DNA of 64,000 nucleotides from NCBI RefSeq assembly GCF_000379945.1, contig NZ_KB904150.1, forward strand, positions 44,548-108,547, read 5' to 3'. The first letter of the stretch is position 1, and every line of letters begins with the position of its first letter. Below are positions 18,016 to 25,714 of the stretch, piece by piece. A program made the translations under genes and the position numbers. The DNA is from Porphyromonas macacae DSM 20710 = JCM 13914. Lineage in GTDB: Bacteria > Bacteroidota > Bacteroidia > Bacteroidales > Porphyromonadaceae. Below the pieces are notes generated by a model. That model was not told where the DNA came from, did no database searches, and worked only from the letters and a program-made list of their open reading frames with translations.

Positions 18016-18876
18016 ATGAATAGGAAGTATTGCGAGTATATAATTGTTTTCGGGCATACGGAATACGATGTGATGTATGCCTATTTCAAAGACCTGTTTA
18101 ACAGTGCAGGTGTTTTGGAGGATGCCGTGAGTGAAGAAAGAAGCAGTCGTACGGGGCGGCTTGTTTTTAGGATTTCCGGCAAATCCAAATCCGGACTGCG
18201 TGCTCTGATATTGCCTATACTTATGGAACATTCGCAGGAAGGTTACGCTTTTGTACTCTGTCCGGCCATTTCACCGGGGCTGTTTTCTTTTGCTTTTTTC
18301 GATCTCGACAATACATTGATTTCTGCAGAGATGATGGTTTTGCTTTTTGGTAAAATCAGTTCAGGAAACAGTATGCAGGAACTTACCCGCTTGACTATGA
18401 GCGGCATTCTTCCTTTTGCTTCAAGTTTTATACACCGTGTTCACATGTTGGAGGGTCTGACAACAGACACTCTGCAAGCCGTTGCAGATGAAATGCCTGT
18501 TATTCCCGATTTGAAAGATGTTTTATCTGTTTTGAATTGTCCCGCTTATATTGTTACCGGAGGTTTCGGTTGTTTTGCGCGGAAATTGATGTCCGATTAT
18601 TCGTTTGCCGGCTATCTCTGTTCCGAACCTCGAATGGAAGATGGAAAATTAAAAGGTTTGAAAGAAGAGACGATTATTCTGCCTGAAGATAAGGCAGCAT
18701 ATATCCTTAAAATTGCAGGTTCTGAACAACGTTTGTCGCATTGTGTGGCCGTCGGCGATGGAGCTAATGATATGGAAATGCTGAGTGTTGCAGGCTCTGC
18801 TGTTGTGTACAATGCGACAGCTCAGCAGCGCAGTAAACAACCGATTCGCTTATCTGCAATACTGAAAACTCTTTAA
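18016..18876 (+). CDS. HAD-superfamily phosphatase, SerB-like
   Basis: 286 residues. The HAD core starts at FFDLDNTLIS, with nucleophile Asp96 and general acid Asp98 followed by Thr100. IVTGGFG near residue 178 is motif II, the Lys in LPEDKAAYI is motif III, and GDGANDMEML near 240 is motif IV. Together these match HAD-IB enzymes such as phosphoserine phosphatase. The first 90 residues precede the catalytic domain and may be a small ACT-like regulatory domain, though one copy is shorter than in typical long SerB proteins. Substrate cannot be fixed: phosphoserine is most likely. Its 3' end overlaps the convergent nuclease gene by 4 bases. Confidence 0.85.
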   Translation: MNRKYCEYIIVFGHTEYDVMYAYFKDLFNSAGVLEDAVSEERSSRTGRLVFRISGKSKSGLRALILPILMEHSQEGYAFVLCPAISPGLFSFAFFDLDNTLISAEMMVLLFGKISSGNSMQELTRLTMSGILPFASSFIHRVHMLEGLTTDTLQAVADEMPVIPDLKDVLSVLNCPAYIVTGGFGCFARKLMSDYSFAGYLCSEPRMEDGKLKGLKEETIILPEDKAAYILKIAGSEQRLSHCVAVGDGANDMEMLSVAGSAVVYNATAQQRSKQPIRLSAILKTL

Positions 18877-21794
18877 GACAGGCGCCCGCAGGATATGGCA
18901 AAAGGGCAATAACCGCACACATGCCGGTGTGCATCATTGGCTTGTGCGAAGGGTATATTTATATCGATCATTTCGGACAGGATACCCCTTAGTCTTTCGA
19001 GATAGAATGCACGCAACTCTTCTGTGTATTGCTCATAGACCCGGTCCTGAATACTGTATTTTATGTGTGAACTGTAATCGGGAACAGTTTGCATAAGTCT
19101 CACTGCGTACAGATGTGGTTCGATATTGCAGCATCCAAGTCCCAGTTCTCTTTCATTCTGCTTTACCAGCTCTTGATAGAAGAGTAATTGTGCCTGTGGT
19201 TTATACTCTCCTTTTTTATCGTGATTGTACAGATCTTCGATGTTCTTTTCTCTGGTGGATTCGATGCGTCCTGATTTATAATCGATGATTCTGATTGTAT
19301 CTCCCCGTTTGTCTATGCGATCTATGTAGCCTTTTATTTTAATGGTGTTCTGTTCGTCCAAAACAATTTCTCCTTTGAGTTTCTTTTCCCCCTGGATATA
19401 GACAAATTCCGTTTCCCGTTCGAATTGCAATATACAACGTACCTGCTTTTCTATCATCAATAGATACAGTTTATCCAGTTCGCCGAACCGGAATGTTTTT
19501 TTTGCCTCATCTTTTATTTTCAGATATGCCGTGAGGTAAGCCTCTTTTATTGTTTGGCGGAGCAGTATGTCATGAGCTAATATTCGATCGATGAAATCGG
19601 AGGTTATGATTTCGTTGCTATGATTTTCAAACAGCATTTCGAGTGTCAGGTGTACCACATTGCCAAAATCCGCTTCATTCATTAAGATTTCGGGAACCTC
19701 CTCTTCATCTGCCTGTTCTACATATTCATAATAAAACTTCAGGGGACAGTCTATATATTTATGCAGGGCGCTTGCCGATAATTCCTTTTCTTTTAGTTTG
19801 TCTATGATTTCCTGTGTTTTCGGAACGGTAAGTACCGGTTCGTCTGTTGCAGATGCCTCAAAGTCGATGGCTCTTTGGCGAATGTCGTAACCGTAAAGAT
19901 ATTTGAGTTGCAGAATATACCTGCTGACAGCTCCTCCTTTACTGCCTGCCGAATTGTACAGAAATGTTATTCTGTCGGCTCCGCCGATCAATCGAAAGAA
20001 GTTATATGCAGTGATGGCTTCCTGCACTTCTCCGACGGGTAATCCGTAACCGGCCCGTAGAGTATAGGGAATCAATGTGGATATCAGCTTATTACCCGGA
20101 AGAGTGCTGTCTTCTGCAGAGAGGAAAATCAATTCGGAGAAATTCAATACCCTGGTTTCTAACATGCCCATTATTTGCAACCCCTTCAACGGCTCCCCTT
20201 CGAATGGAATCTTAAAACCTCTGGCTAACTCCTCTAACATGGTTATGCCGGATTTTATATCCGGCTGAATGTTAAACGCTTTGATTTGATTGAGCAACCC
20301 CTGTGCTAAGGTTAGATAATGGTATATAAACTCGGTATCGAACGGTGACAGGAATCCGTCCGGTTCGGCATGAGTTTCTTCTTGTTCTGCTTCCTCCGTA
20401 TTTTCAAAATCCGACACCAAATAACGGAGAATAAACAGGAGATTTCGGAAAAAAGAGTCGATGTCCCATGTTACTTTCAGAAGATTGCTTAGAAGTTCGT
20501 CGCCTTCTATCAACGGTTCCAGTTCCGAAGCCTTGAGATAAAAAAACTTTTGTTTCCTTATATGGTCGATTACGCCGGCAACTTTCGGTGAGCTCCTGGT
20601 GATCAGTTTATGAGAGAGCATATTGATGACCTGTTCCGTTGTAATCGAATAGTCTTCATTATCACCGGATTTCCTTCTCATCAGCAGTAATTTATACCAT
20701 TGATTTAACAGCATGGCAATACCGGTTCGGTGTAAAGGATAGCCGATTGTAATATTAATATCTTCTTCTTGCGGTATGGCGGCAACAACAGCCATTTGCA
20801 GGGCCTGATCGGGCAGCACAACGGCTTGGCTGATATTTGTCTCCCCACTTCTTTGCTTCATCTCCTCAATCAAAGAAGAGAGAAGTTTTGCCTGAATATT
20901 CTCTCCGGGGCACTTTATGACCTCGATTACAGGTTGTGGAAAAGTCGAATCTGTTTGGCAAACGGTTTCTTCACCCAAACGTTTTATGTTCTCTGTCAAT
21001 AGTTTATGGACAATACTCTTCGGGTCCTGTGCCGCAACGGCTCTGTGGTCCCAACAGAAGAAAGCTTTGTTTCGGTCCTTCAGGCGCGATAATATTTTTA
21101 ATTCGGCCGGGCTGAGGGCAAACAGACCCACGAAAATCGATTCTTCTTTCAGTTCATCTAAACAATCGGTGTTTTCTGCAGCCTTTCGATAAAGCATACC
21201 TTCGTAAGCTTTGTTTTCTGCTTCTAATTTTTCCTTGAATATTTCATACGTTTCCTGCAAGGAATGCCAGAAACGATTGAACTCTTTGGAAATTTGATTG
21301 GAATCGTCTGCGTCTTTTCTTGCATGAATGTGCTCAAAATATCCCCAAAAAGACTTAATCGCTTTTTTCTGCCCTTCAGTCAGATAGTCGAAAGAGTTGT
21401 CGAAATCTTTGTAGTCTTTCAGGTTGGAAAAGAATATGCGGGCATCGATCAGATAGCGATCCAATTCATCGAAATCATTTAGGATAAGCCCTCCCCAATA
21501 CAGAAAATCGTCTATGAGTTTTTCTTCGTTTCCTTTTGTTTTTATGAAAGCCTCGTATAAATGGAATAGTAACTCTTGTTTCTGTATGACCTTATATCGG
21601 GGGGAAAGATCGATAATAAAATCGTTGATGGTGGTTATACGGGGGGAAAATATCGGCTCTGCTGCTATTTCGCTCAGATACATGCGAAAGAAAAGTCCGG
21701 CACGTCTTGAAGGGAAAACAAATGTTCGCCGGCTGATTTCCTTACCGTACTGCTTGTAAAAATGTTTTGCTACGGACTTTAGAAAGGGTTCCAT
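18873..21794 (-). CDS. AddB-like PD-(D/E)XK nuclease with predicted Fe-S cluster
   Basis: 973-residue protein resembling the AddB subunit of AddAB double-strand-break resection complexes. The N-terminus FVFPSRRAGLFFRMYLSEI is the inactivated helicase-like region. The nuclease domain lies in the last 300 residues with IRIIDYKSG, containing the catalytic Asp and Lys. One cysteine in YIDCPLKFYYEYV and three in HVCGYCPFAISCG at the extreme C-terminus fit the 4Fe-4S staple of AddB nucleases. AddB needs an AddA helicase; none lies next to it here, unlike many genomes where they are adjacent. It starts 12 bp after the upstream TPR gene on the same strand. Confidence 0.88.
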   Translation of the reverse strand: MEPFLKSVAKHFYKQYGKEISRRTFVFPSRRAGLFFRMYLSEIAAEPIFSPRITTINDFIIDLSPRYKVIQKQELLFHLYEAFIKTKGNEEKLIDDFLYWGGLILNDFDELDRYLIDARIFFSNLKDYKDFDNSFDYLTEGQKKAIKSFWGYFEHIHARKDADDSNQISKEFNRFWHSLQETYEIFKEKLEAENKAYEGMLYRKAAENTDCLDELKEESIFVGLFALSPAELKILSRLKDRNKAFFCWDHRAVAAQDPKSIVHKLLTENIKRLGEETVCQTDSTFPQPVIEVIKCPGENIQAKLLSSLIEEMKQRSGETNISQAVVLPDQALQMAVVAAIPQEEDINITIGYPLHRTGIAMLLNQWYKLLLMRRKSGDNEDYSITTEQVINMLSHKLITRSSPKVAGVIDHIRKQKFFYLKASELEPLIEGDELLSNLLKVTWDIDSFFRNLLFILRYLVSDFENTEEAEQEETHAEPDGFLSPFDTEFIYHYLTLAQGLLNQIKAFNIQPDIKSGITMLEELARGFKIPFEGEPLKGLQIMGMLETRVLNFSELIFLSAEDSTLPGNKLISTLIPYTLRAGYGLPVGEVQEAITAYNFFRLIGGADRITFLYNSAGSKGGAVSRYILQLKYLYGYDIRQRAIDFEASATDEPVLTVPKTQEIIDKLKEKELSASALHKYIDCPLKFYYEYVEQADEEEVPEILMNEADFGNVVHLTLEMLFENHSNEIITSDFIDRILAHDILLRQTIKEAYLTAYLKIKDEAKKTFRFGELDKLYLLMIEKQVRCILQFERETEFVYIQGEKKLKGEIVLDEQNTIKIKGYIDRIDKRGDTIRIIDYKSGRIESTREKNIEDLYNHDKKGEYKPQAQLLFYQELVKQNERELGLGCCNIEPHLYAVRLMQTVPDYSSHIKYSIQDRVYEQYTEELRAFYLERLRGILSEMIDINIPFAQANDAHRHVCGYCPFAISCGRLS

Positions 21795-21806
21795 ATCGAA
21801 GTTATG

Positions 21807-22685
21807 CTAAGGAGTAACGATTTGCGGGTCTAATGATTTTGCTTTGACGAAATCTTCGTGTGCTGCACGTGTGTCTTTCAGAGCCAAATTGATTTCTCCC
21901 CGGATAACGTACATATCTGCTGTAGCTTCTTTGCCGGAAATTTCAAAAGCTCTGGATATATCCCGCAGGGCGAACCCGTACATTTTTCTGGCCAAAAAGA
22001 GTCGTGCTCTGCCTGCCATGGCTTCGGCATTGTTCGGAAGTTTGCCGATGACATAATCGTAAAGCCTTTCGGCTTCATTAAAGTTGCCGGTCAAAGTTTC
22101 CAGGAGAGCATATCCCAATCTGGCTTTCAGTGAGGAATCGTTTAATCTTATGATTTCTTCCAGATCGTTACGGGCCAAATCGTATTTTTTATTGGCAAGG
22201 TAAATCATAGCCCTTTGGTAGAGATAAATTTCGTTTTTTTGTGCCAGACCGATCAGAATCGAATAATCCGTAAGAGCCTGCTTGTCTTTTTTCATTTTGG
22301 CAAACAACAGAGCCCGATTATGTCTTATGGTTAAATCGTTGGGCAGTTTTTTGATGGCTGCATCGTACACCAGTAAGGCCTCTTCATTCTGCCCAAGTAG
22401 CTGATAAAGACCGGCTATGTTATTTAATAGAACGGCATTGAGCGGATTTTTTGGCTCTGCATCGATGGCTTTCTTCAAAGCCTCGATAGCCTTTTCGTAT
22501 GAACCCGTTTCTCCCAGTTTATAGCTTTCTTCAATAAAGTTTAAGTAAACATTCTCACTTTTTTTAATCGGTAAACTGTCGGTTTGAGCTGCCACGGGAA
22601 AGACGTATAGCAAGAGGGCCAGAACGGCTAAACATAATGAGATATATTTTCGTTTATTAAATGTATATATATGTATAGCCTGCAT
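21807..22685 (-). CDS. Exported TPR protein
   Basis: 292 residues. An N-terminal hydrophobic stretch (about residues 15-34, SLCLAVLALLLYVFPVAAQT) ending in VAAQ is a likely signal peptide with cleavage after Ala, placing the protein in the periplasm. The rest is consecutive TPR units, for example AVLLNNIAGLYQLLGQNEEA, LYQRAMIYLANKKYDLARND and MYVIRGEINLALKDTRAAHE. The role is presumably scaffolding; the partner is unknown. It precedes the AddB-like gene by 12 bp, and is divergent from the mechanosensitive channel gene. Confidence 0.88.
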   Translation of the reverse strand: MQAIHIYTFNKRKYISLCLAVLALLLYVFPVAAQTDSLPIKKSENVYLNFIEESYKLGETGSYEKAIEALKKAIDAEPKNPLNAVLLNNIAGLYQLLGQNEEALLVYDAAIKKLPNDLTIRHNRALLFAKMKKDKQALTDYSILIGLAQKNEIYLYQRAMIYLANKKYDLARNDLEEIIRLNDSSLKARLGYALLETLTGNFNEAERLYDYVIGKLPNNAEAMAGRARLFLARKMYGFALRDISRAFEISGKEATADMYVIRGEINLALKDTRAAHEDFVKAKSLDPQIVTP

Positions 22686-22691
22686 AATAAT

Positions 22692-22699
22692 TAACTTTG
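22692..22699 (+). promoter_or_regulatory. -7 box of the mscS-uvrB-DPP III unit
   Basis: TAACTTTG matches TAnnTTTG and ends 35 nt before the ATG at 22735. The -33 region falls inside the divergent TPR gene and shows no good TTTG. Confidence 0.45.
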
Positions 22700-22734
22700 T
22701 TTGTTTATTTAAAGATACTTAATTAATCAATTAA

Positions 22735-23661
22735 ATGAATATGATGTCTGTATTCTTTTCTTCTTTAACGCCTAAAGTTACAGAGACATTGTCCAAGACC
22801 ACGGAATCGGTAATTTCTCATTCTATTTGGTCTGATTTTTCAATGAATGCTCTTTTAGATAATTGGAGTGCCAAAGCTCTTGATTTGGGAATCAAGATCA
22901 TACTCGCATTCCTGTTCTTTATTATTGGAAAATACTTGATAAAAGTAATCACCAAGTATTTCATGAAGTTAATAAACAGAACCCGGATAGATCCTAATTT
23001 CAAAAGTGTATTAAAAAATGTCATTCGGGTTATTCTCTATGTCGGCCTTCTCGTGGTTATGACAAATATCATCGGGATCAAGTCCGTAACTTTTGCAGCG
23101 CTTATAGCCTCATTGGGTGTGGGTGTCGGTATGGGGCTTAGCGGACAACTTCAAAATCTGGCCGGCGGATTTATAATTTTAATAACCAAACCGTTTACAA
23201 TTGGAGATTTCATCGTTGCACAAAATGTAGAGGGGACGGTTCAGGCACTTTCTTTGTTTCATACCGTTATAAAATCCGTGGACAATAAGACAATCTATAT
23301 TCCCAACGGTGCCCTTAGCAGCGGAGTTATTTCGAATCTTTCTCAAGAGGACCTCAGACGTAACGAGTGGATTATCTCTGTTAACTATGATGAAGATTAT
23401 GAGAAGGTAAAGCAAATTCTGTCGGGGATTATTGCCAAAGATGAGCGTATTTTAACGACTCCCGAACCCTTCATTGCTCTGAAGCAATTAAATGACAGTT
23501 CGGTCGATATTGTTGTCAGGGCCTGGTCTAAGACACCGGATTTGTGGAATGTCTATTTTGATGTGAATAAAACGGTTTATGCCGAATTTAACAGACAGGG
23601 TATCGAATTCCCTTTCCCGCAACTGACCGTTCATGCCGTTGATAAAAATAAAGAAGCATAA
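22735..23661 (+). CDS. Small-conductance mechanosensitive channel, MscS family
   Basis: 308 residues. Three hydrophobic segments are visible (about 50-70, 95-115 and 120-155). The third holds the pore helix ASLGVGVGMGLSGQLQNLAGG with the Gly/Ala pattern of TM3, and then the cytosolic beta domain begins with the MscS signature KPFTIGDFIVAQNVEGTVQAL, IYIPNGALSSGVISNLS and FDVNKTVYAEFNRQGIEFPFPQ. The channel releases solutes at hypo-osmotic shock. ATGs at 22735, 22741 and 22744 are equally possible starts. uvrB follows after 12 bp. Confidence 0.94.
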   Translation: MNMMSVFFSSLTPKVTETLSKTTESVISHSIWSDFSMNALLDNWSAKALDLGIKIILAFLFFIIGKYLIKVITKYFMKLINRTRIDPNFKSVLKNVIRVILYVGLLVVMTNIIGIKSVTFAALIASLGVGVGMGLSGQLQNLAGGFIILITKPFTIGDFIVAQNVEGTVQALSLFHTVIKSVDNKTIYIPNGALSSGVISNLSQEDLRRNEWIISVNYDEDYEKVKQILSGIIAKDERILTTPEPFIALKQLNDSSVDIVVRAWSKTPDLWNVYFDVNKTVYAEFNRQGIEFPFPQLTVHAVDKNKEA

Positions 23662-23673
23662 CAAATTCGATCG

Positions 23674-25704
23674 ATGTCCGAATTTCATTTAACATCCAGA
23701 TTTAAGCCTACCGGCGATCAGCCGGAAGCAATTAAGGCATTGGTAAAGGGTGTTGAGGCCGGAGATGACAGTCAGGTCTTATTAGGCGTAACGGGATCCG
23801 GCAAAACATTTACTGTTGCTAATGTTATTGCACAGTTGGGAAGGCCGACTTTAGTGCTCAGCCACAACAAAACGCTTGCGGCACAGCTATATGGCGAATT
23901 CAAATCTTTTTTTCCCGAAAATGCAGTCGAATATTTCGTGTCTTATTACGATTACTATCAACCCGAGGCATATTTGGCGACGACGGATACTTATATAGAA
24001 AAAGACATGGCCATTAATGCCGAAATAGAGAAGCTTCGTTTGCGAACCACTGCTTCTCTTTTGAGTGGCAGAAAGGATGTGATTGTCGTTTCCTCCGTTT
24101 CCTGCCTGTACGGTATGGCAAATCCGGAAGCCTATGACGAAAAGGTGATACGAATTAAGACCGGAGAGGTTATGGATAGAGAGGACTTTACCCGGCAGTT
24201 GGTTGAAGGTTACTATGTAAATAACAAAGTCGATTTCAATAGCGGGAATTTCAGGGTTAAAGGCGACACGGTGGATGTTTTCCCGGCTATTGAAGGATAC
24301 GATGGCGTTGCATATCGCATCGAGTTTTGGGATAACGAGATAGAGCGTATATCTCGATTCGATCCGCACTCCGGCAGGGAAAATGCTATTCTGAACAGTC
24401 TTCAGATTTATCCTGCGAACTTGTTCGTTACTACAAAAGAGCAGCAGGAATGGGCTGTGAATATGATAAAATTGGATCTTGAAAGCCGTGTCAATGAATT
24501 GGAGCAACTGGGGAAAACTTTTGAAGCCAAAAGGTTATACGAACGAGTATCCTATGATGTGGAAATGATTAAGGAATTGGGGTACTGCTCCGGCATCGAG
24601 AACTATTCCCGCTATTTCGACGGGAGAAAAGCCGGAGAGAGACCTTTTTGCCTGTTGGACTATTTCCCGGATGATTTTCTGTTGGTTGTGGATGAAAGTC
24701 ATGTAACCATACCTCAAATCAGAGCTATGTATGGAGGCGACCGTTCCCGCAAACAGAGTTTGGTGGAATACGGGTTCCGTCTTCCTGCCGCTTTGGATAA
24801 CCGTCCTCTTACATTCCCGGAGTTTGAGTCCATGACGCCTCAATCCATCTACATCAGTGCTACGCCTGCCGACTACGAATTGGAAAAAAGCGAGGGAGTG
24901 GTAGTCGAACAGCTTATTCGGCCTACCGGTTTATTGGACCCTCCGATCGAAGTTCGTCCTACGGTAAATCAGGTGGACGATTTGGAAGAAGAAATACTGA
25001 AGTGTATAGACAAAGGGCAACGCGTGCTGGTTACCACACTTACGAAGCGTATGGCGGAGGAGCTTTCCAAATATTTGCTCGAGCACAGGTTTAAGTGCAG
25101 TTATATCCATAGCGATGTAGACACCATGGAGCGTGTACGTATCATGGAAGATTTGCGTAGAGGAGCTTATGATATTCTCATCGGTGTCAACTTGTTGCGC
25201 GAAGGATTGGATTTGCCCGAGGTTGCGCTGGTGGCGATACTGGACGCCGATAAAGAAGGATTTTTACGATCTCACCGTTCTCTTACCCAAACCGCAGGAC
25301 GTGCAGCCAGGCATGTGGATGGGCGTGTAATTTTCTATGCCGATATGATTACCGACAGTATGAAGAGAACGATGGACGAAACGGCCAGACGAAGGGAAAA
25401 ACAAATGGCTTACAACAAACAATACCATATAACTCCTCAGCAAATTATAAAAAACAGCGCAGCAATCTTCAAAGGAGATAATGTGGAGATGGAAACTGCC
25501 GAGAAGGGGGCGTACATCGAACCGGCCGGTATGCGTGCAGCAGATCCGGTAACAGATTATCTGACAACGGATAAAGTAGATGTTTTAATTAAAGAAACAC
25601 GCAAGAGAATGCTTGCAGCAGCCAAGGAACTCGATTTTATTGAAGCAGCCAGATTGCGTGATGAGCTGATTGCATTGGAAAAGAAACAGGAAAGTGGAAA
25701 ATAA
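23674..25704 (+). CDS. uvrB: Excinuclease ABC subunit UvrB
   Basis: Damage-verifying helicase-like subunit of nucleotide excision repair. The 676-residue protein has Walker A GVTGSGKT near residue 40, the beta-hairpin region ending VSYYDYYQPEAYL, Walker B VVDESHVTIPQ, the later helicase motifs GVNLLREGLDLPEV and QTAGRAARH, and a C-terminal UVR motif (EAARLRDELIALEKKQ) that contacts UvrC. It follows the MscS gene by 12 bp and precedes the peptidase gene by 10 bp. Confidence 0.98.
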   Translation: MSEFHLTSRFKPTGDQPEAIKALVKGVEAGDDSQVLLGVTGSGKTFTVANVIAQLGRPTLVLSHNKTLAAQLYGEFKSFFPENAVEYFVSYYDYYQPEAYLATTDTYIEKDMAINAEIEKLRLRTTASLLSGRKDVIVVSSVSCLYGMANPEAYDEKVIRIKTGEVMDREDFTRQLVEGYYVNNKVDFNSGNFRVKGDTVDVFPAIEGYDGVAYRIEFWDNEIERISRFDPHSGRENAILNSLQIYPANLFVTTKEQQEWAVNMIKLDLESRVNELEQLGKTFEAKRLYERVSYDVEMIKELGYCSGIENYSRYFDGRKAGERPFCLLDYFPDDFLLVVDESHVTIPQIRAMYGGDRSRKQSLVEYGFRLPAALDNRPLTFPEFESMTPQSIYISATPADYELEKSEGVVVEQLIRPTGLLDPPIEVRPTVNQVDDLEEEILKCIDKGQRVLVTTLTKRMAEELSKYLLEHRFKCSYIHSDVDTMERVRIMEDLRRGAYDILIGVNLLREGLDLPEVALVAILDADKEGFLRSHRSLTQTAGRAARHVDGRVIFYADMITDSMKRTMDETARRREKQMAYNKQYHITPQQIIKNSAAIFKGDNVEMETAEKGAYIEPAGMRAADPVTDYLTTDKVDVLIKETRKRMLAAAKELDFIEAARLRDELIALEKKQESGK

Positions 25705-25714
25705 GACGATTATA

